NCBI RefSeq assembly: GCF_015999265.1
Contig: NZ_JAEAGR010000023.1
Span: 1 to 38,442 of the forward strand
Direction of reading: 5' to 3'
Source of the DNA: Mobilitalea sibirica
GTDB taxonomy: Bacteria; Bacillota; Clostridia; Lachnospirales; Lachnospiraceae
Length of the DNA: 38,442 nucleotides
The notes below the pieces were generated by a model. The model had not been told where the DNA came from, did no database searches, and worked only from the letters and a program-made list of their open reading frames with translations. This document shows, in pieces, positions 1-7,408 of this stretch (positions are counted from its first letter, which is position 1; the number at the start of each line of letters is the position of its first letter). The translations under genes were made by a program, and so were the position numbers.

Positions 1-80
1 TTATAAATCACCTTCTTTCATAGTGTTAGCGAGGCAGTACGAAAGTAGTGGTAGGCGATTTATAAGTGTATTTTATTACA

Positions 81-118
81 AATAAATATCGGGGTGAAGT
101 ACCACCCCAATATTTATT
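81..118. terminator. Bidirectional-type hairpin near left edge
   Basis: A 16-bp stem with one mismatch (arms 81-96 and 103-118, 6-nt loop) has a GC-rich apex (GGGGTG/CACCCC) and A-rich/T-rich flanks, so it could stop transcription from either side. It most likely ends a gene lying left of the window. The rest of 1-386 contains no gene that I can support. A second, looser inverted repeat (1-12 with 54-65) lies just outside it. Confidence 0.5.
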
Positions 119-248
119 ATAGAACCTCTTATAATATATTCCATAGAAAGTTCACAGCTCTATCCTATACTAAAGGTAGTTAATAAAAGCGTTATATTTT
201 ATGCTGTGTTATAGTTTAATGTATAAACTAATTATCTGTTTTTATATT

Positions 249-276
249 TTGACAGTATTATACGAAAATATTTATG
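249..276 (+). promoter_or_regulatory. Candidate sigma-A promoter for the CdaR-like gene
   Basis: A perfect TTGACA box at 249-254 is followed 16 nt later by a poor TTTATG -10 box. This is the best vegetative promoter candidate in the 386-nt region before the first gene. The -10 is weak, so the call is tentative. Confidence 0.3.
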
Positions 277-386
277 AAAACTGTATAAAATTAGTTTACT
301 TTTTACCAATCAGATGTTAGAATAAGTTTTGTATCTATGTATTTTAAGAGAAAATGTAAATATAATATATAAAAGGGAGTGAGAAC

Positions 387-1475
387 ATGATTTCAAATCA
401 GATTCTTCAAAGTACGATTGACGGTTTAAAAGGCATTACACGCATAGACATCTGTATATTGGATACAGAAGGCAAAGTGCTGGCTAGCACAATTGATAAT
501 GCAGAGCAATATGAAAGTGCTGTATTATCCTTTGTTTCTTCTCCGGCAGATAGTCAGGCGATTCAGGGATATCAGTTTTTTAAGGTTTTTGATGAACATC
601 AATTAGAGTATGTTATTCTGGCTAAAGGTGACAGTGAGGATGTATTTATGATTGGAAAAATAGCATCCTTCCAGATACAGAACCTCTTGGTTGCATATAA
701 AGAAAGATATGATAAGGATAATTTCATCAAGAATCTGTTGTTGGATAATCTGTTACTGGTAGATATTTATAACCGTGCAAAGAAACTGCATATTGATACG
801 GATGCAAGACGGGTAGTGTATATTATTGAGACAAAAAATGAAAAGGATGCGAATGCTCTGGAAACCGTACGAAGCCTGTTCTCCGGTAAAACAAAAGACT
901 TCATTACAGCAGTTGATGAGAAAAATATAATACTGGTAAAGGAAGTTAAACAAAACGAGACTTACGAAGATCTTAATAAGACAGCAAAGATGATACTGGA
1001 CATGTTAAATACGGAAGCTATGACAAAAGTTCATGTTGCGTATGGTACCATAATTAATGAAATCAAGGATGTATCCAGGTCATATAAGGAAGCAAAAATG
1101 GCACTGGATGTAGGAAAAATCTTCTACAGTGGAAGAAATGTGGTGGCATACAATAATCTGGGTATAGGAAGATTGATATATCAATTACCGATGCCGCTTT
1201 GTAAAATGTTTATCAAAGAAATCTTTGAAGGTAAATCACCGGATGATTTTGATGATGAGACTCTTTCTACAATAAATAAATTCTTTGAGAATAGTTTGAA
1301 TGTATCGGAAACCTCCAGACAATTATATATTCATAGAAACACGCTGGTTTATCGTTTAGATAAGTTACAAAAAAGTACGAATTTAGATCTTCGAATTTTT
1401 GAAGATGCGATAACTTTTAAAATCGCACTTATGGTAGTGAAATATATGAAATACATGGAGCAATTGGATTATTAA
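387..1475 (+). CDS. CdaR/PucR-family transcriptional regulator
   Basis: Predicted DNA-binding regulator of 362 aa. The C-terminus (about residues 300-350) carries the PucR-type helix-turn-helix: a region like SETSRQLYIHRNTLVYRL followed by a hydrophobic helix, as in sugar-diacid regulator CdaR. The middle (about 135-270) resembles the degenerate GGDEF-like domain found before this HTH in CdaR relatives. The N-terminal 120 residues look like a small sensor domain, and I cannot name its ligand. No membrane segment is visible. The start is supported by AAGGGAGTG 6 nt upstream of the ATG. The gene stands alone: the next gene is 134 nt downstream and has an unrelated function, so the regulon cannot be read from context. 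Family assignment is good; the effector is unknown. Confidence 0.8.
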   Translation: MISNQILQSTIDGLKGITRIDICILDTEGKVLASTIDNAEQYESAVLSFVSSPADSQAIQGYQFFKVFDEHQLEYVILAKGDSEDVFMIGKIASFQIQNLLVAYKERYDKDNFIKNLLLDNLLLVDIYNRAKKLHIDTDARRVVYIIETKNEKDANALETVRSLFSGKTKDFITAVDEKNIILVKEVKQNETYEDLNKTAKMILDMLNTEAMTKVHVAYGTIINEIKDVSRSYKEAKMALDVGKIFYSGRNVVAYNNLGIGRLIYQLPMPLCKMFIKEIFEGKSPDDFDDETLSTINKFFENSLNVSETSRQLYIHRNTLVYRLDKLQKSTNLDLRIFEDAITFKIALMVVKYMKYMEQLDY

Positions 1476-1477
1476 AC

Positions 1478-1582
1478 ATAAGAGGGTGCTGCAATACTAC
1501 CTACTAGGTATAGTTTCTGGATGATGATTAATATCCCCGCGAAACTTAAAGTTTATGTGGTTTTGCAGTGCCGTTCTTTATG
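1478..1582 (+). ncRNA. Possible structured leader RNA before the S41 protease
   Basis: Most of the gap between the regulator and the protease can fold. An outer stem pairs 1485-1494 with 1563-1572 (10 pairs, two of them G-U). It encloses a hairpin around 1496-1514 (near-palindrome TACCTACTAGGTA), a short GGAT/ATCC stem at 1519-1536 and a CCGC/GTGG-closed hairpin at 1537-1560. The drawing is a four-way junction ending about 25 nt before the protease ribosome binding site. I do not recognise a known riboswitch class, and no T-run makes it an obvious terminator. The folding was done by eye. Confidence 0.3.
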
Positions 1583-1609
1583 TTATGGCAGTAAAGCAGG
1601 AGGACGGAT

Positions 1610-2923
1610 ATGAAGAAGAATTTTAGAACAGGAGTCTTGTCAGGGCTCTTTGGCGCGATACTTCTTTTCGCGGTTACCTTAACAGTATATGCATTGGTAG
1701 ATGGAAAAGCTTTGGATGATGGAACAAAAAATCAGTATGAAGCAACAAATGATGGCAACGATAGTTATGGTACCGAAAAACAAAGTCAGGATGAGGGCGT
1801 AGAACAAGATAATATTGAGACACAAAGTATAAAAGATGAAAAATCTTATGATAAAATTATTGAAAAACTGGAACTACTCGAGATGATAGTAGATAATTAC
1901 TATCTGGAGAATGTGGATGATAAGGTCTTTGAAGATGGCATCTATAAAGGCTTTATGAGTAGTCTTGAGGATCCATACTCTACTTACTTTACCAAAGACG
2001 AATATAAGGCTCTGGTTGAAAGTTCCTCCGGAATCTATCATGGTATCGGTGCAACCGTAAGTCAGGATGTAAAAACAGGAATTATTACAATCGTGAAGCC
2101 ATTTGCTGGAGGGCCGGCATTCAAAGCAGGATTGCTTCCCGGAGATATCATTTTTAAGGTAGAAGAGGAGGAAGTTACCGGACTAGACTTATCAGAAGTG
2201 GTAAGCCGCATGAAAGGTAAGGAAGGAACGGAGGTTCATATCTCCATAATGAGAGAAGGAGAAGTAGAGCCTCTAGAGTTTACAATTACCAGACGTGAAA
2301 TCAAGGTTCCGACGATTGAATATCAGATGTTAAAAGATAAGATAGGCTATATCGTGATCTCTGAATTTGATGAAATAACGATCTCTCAATTCAAGAATGC
2401 TATGACCAAGCTTGAAGAAGATGGAATGAAGGGATTGGTAGTTGATGTAAGAAATAATCCCGGTGGTCTTTTGCATTCCGTTGTCCGAATTCTGGATCGT
2501 TTGTTACCAAAAGGATTGATTGTGTATACAGAGGATAAATACGGAAATCGTCTGGAAGAGAAGGCTATTGACTCGAAACGTTGTAATCTTCCGATTGCGG
2601 TTTTGATTAACGGCAACAGCGCCAGTGCATCCGAAATTTTTGCCGGTGCACTTCAGGATTATGAGGCTGCTACAGTAGTTGGAACCACCAGCTTTGGCAA
2701 GGGAATCGTTCAGAAGGTTATTCCTCTTACGGATGGAACGGCAGTAAAATTAACGATCTCTAAGTATTTTACGCCGAAGGGACGTAATATTCACGGCACC
2801 GGAATTGCTCCGGACATCGAGGTGGAATTGGCAGAAGAGCTGAGACAGAAAGTGACGATAGAATTAGAAGAAGATAATCAGCTTCAAGAGGCAATCAAGG
2901 TAGTTAAGGATAAGATAAAATAG
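1610..2923 (+). CDS. S41-family C-terminal processing protease (CtpA/CtpB-like) with PDZ domain
   Basis: Membrane-anchored serine protease of 437 aa acting outside the cytoplasmic membrane. Residues 8-30 form a single hydrophobic signal/anchor segment, followed by an acidic low-complexity linker (about 35-75). A PDZ domain lies at about 139-230 (GIGA start, PGDII core), and the S41 catalytic domain at about 235-410. The catalytic dyad is visible: Ser339 in the SASASE motif and Lys364 in SFGKG, with Gln368 four residues on. This Ser-25-Lys-4-Gln spacing matches the CtpB type. AGGAGG lies 7 nt before the ATG. Relatives cleave C-terminal tails of envelope or signalling proteins; the substrate here is unknown. 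A foldable leader precedes the gene and a long imperfect hairpin follows it. Confidence 0.9.
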   Translation: MKKNFRTGVLSGLFGAILLFAVTLTVYALVDGKALDDGTKNQYEATNDGNDSYGTEKQSQDEGVEQDNIETQSIKDEKSYDKIIEKLELLEMIVDNYYLENVDDKVFEDGIYKGFMSSLEDPYSTYFTKDEYKALVESSSGIYHGIGATVSQDVKTGIITIVKPFAGGPAFKAGLLPGDIIFKVEEEEVTGLDLSEVVSRMKGKEGTEVHISIMREGEVEPLEFTITRREIKVPTIEYQMLKDKIGYIVISEFDEITISQFKNAMTKLEEDGMKGLVVDVRNNPGGLLHSVVRILDRLLPKGLIVYTEDKYGNRLEEKAIDSKRCNLPIAVLINGNSASASEIFAGALQDYEAATVVGTTSFGKGIVQKVIPLTDGTAVKLTISKYFTPKGRNIHGTGIAPDIEVELAEELRQKVTIELEEDNQLQEAIKVVKDKIK

Positions 2924-3003
2924 GAATTATTAGAATTACATTTCATCTTAGAACATATAAAATATGGTGGCTGACATAGACTGTCGCACAATAATCTGTG
3001 AAA

Positions 3004-3052
3004 GAAAGCGGGACATAAGATTTCCAAATGGGAAATGTAATGCCCCGCCTTC
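3004..3052 (+). terminator. Imperfect long hairpin after the protease gene
   Basis: GAAAGCGGGACAT (3004-3016) pairs with ATGCCCCGCCTTC (3040-3052) with two wobble positions. An inner ATTTCC/GGAAAT stem (3020-3025 with 3031-3036) extends it. A short T-rich stretch (TTAAGTTTT) follows. It probably ends the protease transcript. The remaining gap up to 3203 shows only a small AGCTCAT/ATGAGCT inverted repeat (3091-3097 with 3117-3123). Confidence 0.5.
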
Positions 3053-3203
3053 TTAAGTTTTCGTGAAGGCAAATATGAGTAATGGCAAAGAGCTCATAAT
3101 AAATCAAATCTGTTATATGAGCTTACTTGAAGGGATAATACGTGAATTTACAGTTTGGCAATCTGATTAAGCGTAAAAATTATAACAATTTTCAGGAGGG
3201 CAG

Positions 3204-4472
3204 ATGAAAACAACCGCTATTTTTATATTTATAATGACGTACATATTATTATTAACATTTCCGAAAGTAAGAGCATATATAGCGCTAACATCAGCAGCTT
3301 TATTTATAGTGCTTGGCATATTACCGTCAAACCTGGTTTTGTCAGTGATAGACTGGAATGTTATTATGATGATAGCAGGAACCATGGGCATAGTAGGCTT
3401 ATTTATTGAATCGAAAATGCCTTCTTTATTAGCGGATCACTTAATTGAGAAAATGCCCAACGTGAAATGGGCAATTATATCGCTGTCGTTGTTTGCGGGA
3501 TTAATATCAGCCTTTATTGATAATGTCGCAACGGTTCTCATGATTGCACCGGTAGCCCTTACGATAGCTAAGAAGCTAAAAATTTCACCTGTTGCTGGGG
3601 TGATAGCAATTGCAATTGCTTCGAACCTCCAAGGTGCTGCTACTTTGGTTGGAGACACCACGTCTATCTTATTAGGTGGGTATGCGAAATTAAATTTTAT
3701 GGATTTCTTTTTCTATCAGGGAAAGATAGGTTTGTTTTGGATAGTGCAATTAGGTGCTCTGGCCTCTACCTTGGTATTGCTTTATCTTTTTCGCAAAGAC
3801 AAGCAGCCAATACATGTTATCGAGCGAACCGTAGTAAAGGATTATTTTCCTACGTTTCTCTTGTTGGGTATCGTAGTACTACTAATATTGGCTTCCTTTA
3901 TTCCGAATAAACCGGATATCACAAACGGACTAATCTGTGTTATCTTGTTTTATTTTGGTTTAATGAGAAAATATCTTATAACGAAAAGAACAGATACATT
4001 TCTTCTCTCTATAAAGGAGATTGATTTTGATACCATACTTCTTTTAACCGGTTTGTTTATTGTAATTGGAGGCATTACTGAAGCGGGAGTTGTAGAGGAT
4101 ATCAGCCTTTTATTCGTTAGGATAAGCAAGGACAATGTTTTTCTTGTTTATACTCTAATCGTATGGGCTTCCGTTCTGTTCTCTGCTTTTATTGATAATA
4201 TACCGTATGTTGCTACCATGTTACCGGTAACAGCAAGAATATCGGATTTGTTAGGGATAGAGCCTACTTTGCTATTCTTTGGATTGTTGGTTGGAGCTAC
4301 TCTGGGAGGAAATATTACACCGATTGGTGCATCAGCAAATATTACGGGTCTGGGAATATTACGAAAGGAAGGCTATGAGGTAAGTGCACCTGTCTTTATG
4401 AAAATAAGTGTACCATTTACCTTTGCAGCGGTTTTTACCGGATATCTATTAGTTTGGTTTATCTGGGGTTAA
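3204..4472 (+). CDS. Ion-transporter (ArsB/NhaD, SLC13-like) superfamily permease
   Basis: Polytopic membrane transporter of 422 aa with about ten or eleven hydrophobic helices and almost no soluble domain. It shows the two-fold internal repeat of the IT superfamily: FIDNVATVLM in the first half (about residue 107) and FIDNIPYVATMLPV in the second (about 330). Each is followed by a re-entrant glycine-rich loop (GDTTSILLG; GGNITPIGASANI). These are typical of ArsB, NhaD and citrate/dicarboxylate carriers. The substrate could be sodium/proton, arsenite or an organic anion; the sequence does not decide, and no arsR/arsC or catabolic partner is nearby. The start is supported by CAGGAGGG 6 nt upstream. 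It is monocistronic, with its own upstream gap and about 130 nt before flgM. Confidence 0.8.
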   Translation: MKTTAIFIFIMTYILLLTFPKVRAYIALTSAALFIVLGILPSNLVLSVIDWNVIMMIAGTMGIVGLFIESKMPSLLADHLIEKMPNVKWAIISLSLFAGLISAFIDNVATVLMIAPVALTIAKKLKISPVAGVIAIAIASNLQGAATLVGDTTSILLGGYAKLNFMDFFFYQGKIGLFWIVQLGALASTLVLLYLFRKDKQPIHVIERTVVKDYFPTFLLLGIVVLLILASFIPNKPDITNGLICVILFYFGLMRKYLITKRTDTFLLSIKEIDFDTILLLTGLFIVIGGITEAGVVEDISLLFVRISKDNVFLVYTLIVWASVLFSAFIDNIPYVATMLPVTARISDLLGIEPTLLFFGLLVGATLGGNITPIGASANITGLGILRKEGYEVSAPVFMKISVPFTFAAVFTGYLLVWFIWG

Positions 4473-4526
4473 GGCATAAAATGACGGTTCGTGTAAATAA
4501 TTTCTTTTATAATATTTTTGATTTAC

Positions 4527-4555
4527 TATAATGTATATGAGAAAAAAACCGATAA
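4527..4555 (+). promoter_or_regulatory. Candidate sigma-28 (SigD) promoter of flgM operon
   Basis: TATAATG at 4527-4533 and ACCGATAA at 4548-4555 have the same spacing as the flagellin promoter at 15566-15594 (21 nt start to start). CCGATA is the diagnostic sigma-28 -10 core. TATAAT could also serve as a sigma-A -10, but there is no good -35 upstream of it. The predicted transcript starts about 40 nt before the flgM start. Confidence 0.6.
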
Positions 4556-4604
4556 ATAAAATAGAGTTATTAATACCATAAGAATTAGATAGGTGGTGAT
4601 TAGG

Positions 4605-4883
4605 ATGCGGATTGATGCATTCAACAAGATTAGCCAGTTGTATGGTGCAAGCAATATTAAGAGTACGTCGAAAGCGAAAGGAACTAGCTTTAGTGATAAG
4701 CTGGAGATTTCTCAGACGGGTAAAGATTATCAGGCGGCAAAGCAGATTATAGCTCGTACTCCTGATGTGAGGGAAGACAAGTTAAATGAGATTAAGCAAC
4801 GCATGGAAGCAGGTGCTTATAACATTAACATGAGAACTGTAGCAGATAAGCTTGTTGACCAATATTTCGATGAAACTTTATAA
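4605..4883 (+). CDS. flgM: Anti-sigma-28 factor FlgM
   Basis: Small protein of 92 aa that holds sigma-28 inactive until the hook is complete and FlgM is exported. The C-terminal half (about 35-92) shows the FlgM pattern: a VREDKLNEIKQRMEAGAY-type helix, then N-x-x-x-VADKLVDQYF, the sigma-28-binding helices. The N-terminus is polar and probably disordered, as in other FlgM proteins. An in-frame GTG lies at 4593, but it falls inside AGGTGGTGAT, the ribosome binding site of the ATG at 4605, so I use the ATG. It is first in the late flagellar block, followed by flgN after a 187-nt gap that contains a large inverted repeat. A sigma-28-like promoter precedes it, fitting the usual feedback loop. Confidence 0.9.
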   Translation: MRIDAFNKISQLYGASNIKSTSKAKGTSFSDKLEISQTGKDYQAAKQIIARTPDVREDKLNEIKQRMEAGAYNINMRTVADKLVDQYFDETL

Positions 4884-4944
4884 GTTTATGAGGCAAATGT
4901 ACCGTTTTGGCTACAAAATGGCTTAAGCAGCAAAAACCGATGTA

Positions 4945-5009
4945 TTACTATGGATATGTATAGCTATTACGATAAGATCTAACGGTTGACAAAGATATAT
5001 CCATAGTAA
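4945..5009 (+). repeat. 13-bp perfect inverted repeat between flgM and flgN
   Basis: TTACTATGGATAT (4945-4957) is exactly complementary to 4997-5009, with a 39-nt loop. Further out, CGTTTTGG (about 4903-4910) can pair with CCAAAACG just before flgN (about 5031-5038), so nearly the whole 187-nt gap could form one long imperfect stem. No T-run follows, so it is not a standard terminator. It may be a regulatory RNA element or processing site within the flgM-flgN transcript. Confidence 0.55.
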
Positions 5010-5070
5010 ACGTAACGGCTTTAAACATTACCAAAACGCACAGTGTATCGGAAGAAGAATGGAGATTTTT

Positions 5071-5586
5071 ATGGCAAGCTTGATTGATGAATTGATTTCT
5101 ATATTACAAAAAGAGTATGAGATCTACCAGCAATTAATTCCGATTGTGGAAGAGAAAACCTTAGTAATCGTGCAAAACGATATAACTGCTTTGCAGGTAA
5201 TCACAGGAAGAGAACAGGATGTAGTTGATCAGATTAATGTTCTTGAGCATAAAAGAGAAGACGTTATGGCGAACATTAAAATAGTAATCGGAAGTAAAGC
5301 CGAAGATCTTAATTTAAATACATTAATTCAATTATTGGTAAAACAACCAAAAGAGCAGAAAGCTCTTTCTATCTTACATGATAATCTAAAGAAAACGATT
5401 CAAAGATTAGTCGAAATCAATGATCGTAACAAATCGTTAATTCAACAATCCCTAGAGATGATAGAATTCAATATGAATTTTATTCAGAGCACAAGGATGT
5501 CGCCGGGGAACAACACTTACAATAAAGGTGCTGCACAATATGGTGCACAGGCTTTTGGAACAGGGATGTTCGATGCAAAGCAGTAA
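5071..5586 (+). CDS. flgN: Flagellar export chaperone FlgN
   Basis: Cytoplasmic chaperone of 171 aa expected to bind the C-termini of the hook-associated proteins FlgK and FlgL and bring them to the flagellar export apparatus. It is almost entirely helical with heptad-like leucine/isoleucine spacing. Its core (residues about 1-140) fits FlgN: an N-terminal helix, the acidic IVEEKT region, and a central REQDVVDQI segment. I prefer the ATG at 5071 because GGAG lies 6 nt upstream of it; an in-frame ATG at 5059 has a poorer site only 2-3 nt away. The C-terminal tail is Gly/Asn/Gln-rich and variable. It sits directly before its likely client flgK (20-nt gap), as in Bacillus. Confidence 0.8.
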   Translation: MASLIDELISILQKEYEIYQQLIPIVEEKTLVIVQNDITALQVITGREQDVVDQINVLEHKREDVMANIKIVIGSKAEDLNLNTLIQLLVKQPKEQKALSILHDNLKKTIQRLVEINDRNKSLIQQSLEMIEFNMNFIQSTRMSPGNNTYNKGAAQYGAQAFGTGMFDAKQ

Positions 5587-5606
5587 GATAAAGGTAAGGT
5601 GAGTTC

Positions 5607-7340
5607 ATGGGTTCATTAGGCGGTTTATATATCGGTGTTTCCGGCCTGAATGTCAGTCAGGCTGCTTTGAATGTAACCTCTCATAATCTTGCTAATGTGG
5701 ATACGAAGGGGTTCGTTAGGCAGCAGGCGGTATTAACCGATTTTCATTATATAAAATGGGGAGAGTCTCACATTTCCTCCATGCAACAGGGGCTAGGTGC
5801 GAATTTTGCCACCGTAAAACAAGTCAGAGATTCCTTTTTGGATCAAGCTTATCGTCAGGAATCCGGTAGACAAGCTTTTTACGAATCCCAGTTTAAAGCG
5901 GTGGAAGAAGTAGAAGGCTTATTTGGTGAACTGGAAGGAGTATCTTTTCAGAAGACGATAAATGACTATTGGATAGCGCTACAAGAGCTGGCAAAAGAAC
6001 CTGAAAGTATTGTAGCAAGATCCTCATTGATACAAACTGCAGTTACTTTTATGGAGAGGGCAGAAAACATCTCAAAGCAGTTAAATGACTATCAGGTGAA
6101 TCTAAATACCCAAATCATTAATCAAGTAAAGAGGATTAATGAGATTGGAACGAATATAAAAGAATTGAATCTAAAAATTCGACAATATGAGAGTACAGGA
6201 GTAGAAAAAGCCAATGATCTGCGGGATCAGCGAAATGTACTTTTAGATGAGCTGGCACAAATATCGGATATTACATACAAAGAAAACCCAAGCGGAGTTG
6301 TCAACGTTAATCTTGAGGGGGTACCTTTTGTAACTGAAGATACGGTATACCGTATGGAAACCATGAGAATTAACGAATACTCCGAGATGCTAAAGCCGGT
6401 TTGGGTAGCCCATGGGTACGTGGATGTATATAACTTAGACAGAGCACCTTCCTCAAAAGACAACAATGATATTGGTTCTTTAAAAGGTCTTCTGGTAGCC
6501 AGAGGTTATAAACAGGCAAATTATACGGATATTCCAATCCGAGACAATTATGAAACAGAAGCCTTATATAATGCAGCTGTGATTGACTATAACAATCAAA
6601 TCAATTCCTCCGTTATCATGTCGGTACAATCCCAGTTTGATCAGTTAATTCACGGAATTGTTACCACAATGAATGATATTCTCAGTCCGAATAAGGAAGT
6701 TACCTTATCTGACGGAACAAAGGTTATGATACTGGACAAGGAGAAGGCTCCGGTCGGAATGGATCCATCTAAGACCATGGGAGAAGCTTTATTTAACAGA
6801 AAATCCGTTGCTAGGTACGGTGAACCTATGGATATCGAAATCGAAGATGGAAATGGCGGCTATGAGATTATTGAAGATGCCAGAATCTATATTCCTGAAG
6901 ATCCAGGTGATAATTACTCCTTATTTACACTCGGAGAAATTGAAGTAAATAAAAATATTATGCAGAATTATTCGCTGATTCCTTTATCGAACAACGGAGG
7001 GACCGGTGATTTTGATATCGAGGCAGCAGGGAAGCTCTTAGAAGAATGGCAGAAGCCCTTTGCTACCTTATCACCGAATACTTTGACAGTTAATAATTTT
7101 AATGATTATTATACATCCTTTATCTCGGAAATAGCCAATCGAGGGGAGCAGTTAAATACAATTAGCAGAAACCAGGCTTCCATGTTAGAGAGTATAGATA
7201 ATCAAAGGCTGCAAGTAACCGGTGTATCCTCTGATGAGGAGCTTACGAATTTGATAAAGTATCAGCATGCATATAATGCTGCAGCGAGATATGTTAATGT
7301 AGTAAGTGAGATGCTGGAGCATATAGTTACGAAAATGTAA
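5607..7340 (+). CDS. flgK: Flagellar hook-associated protein FlgK (HAP1), first copy
   Basis: Structural protein of 577 aa at the hook-filament junction, exported by the flagellar type III system. The N-terminus has the rod/hook-family motif (GLNVSQAALNVTSHNLANVDTKG, shown here only by its first 20 residues' pattern: SQAALNVTSHNLANVDT). A FlgK D1 coiled region follows (about 80-210, with NDLRDQRNVLLDEL near 205). The C-terminus ends in the conserved helix NLIKYQHAYNAAARYVNV plus a short tail. Length is normal for FlgK. AAGGTGAG precedes the ATG. It lies between flgN and a second FlgK-type gene; of the two, this copy has the more standard N-terminus. Confidence 0.9.
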   Translation: MGSLGGLYIGVSGLNVSQAALNVTSHNLANVDTKGFVRQQAVLTDFHYIKWGESHISSMQQGLGANFATVKQVRDSFLDQAYRQESGRQAFYESQFKAVEEVEGLFGELEGVSFQKTINDYWIALQELAKEPESIVARSSLIQTAVTFMERAENISKQLNDYQVNLNTQIINQVKRINEIGTNIKELNLKIRQYESTGVEKANDLRDQRNVLLDELAQISDITYKENPSGVVNVNLEGVPFVTEDTVYRMETMRINEYSEMLKPVWVAHGYVDVYNLDRAPSSKDNNDIGSLKGLLVARGYKQANYTDIPIRDNYETEALYNAAVIDYNNQINSSVIMSVQSQFDQLIHGIVTTMNDILSPNKEVTLSDGTKVMILDKEKAPVGMDPSKTMGEALFNRKSVARYGEPMDIEIEDGNGGYEIIEDARIYIPEDPGDNYSLFTLGEIEVNKNIMQNYSLIPLSNNGGTGDFDIEAAGKLLEEWQKPFATLSPNTLTVNNFNDYYTSFISEIANRGEQLNTISRNQASMLESIDNQRLQVTGVSSDEELTNLIKYQHAYNAAARYVNVVSEMLEHIVTKM

Positions 7341-7408
7341 TTATTAATAGTTTTTTTGTGTAATATGAAGGTTAGAGCAGTTAATACCTGATACAAGAGG
7401 TGAACGTT

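Noticed and set aside
1061-1072. CAAGGATGT CsrA-like core in the CdaR-like gene
   Set aside because: It encodes Ile-Lys-Asp-Val in the middle of an unrelated gene; it serves as an example of the chance background for this motif.
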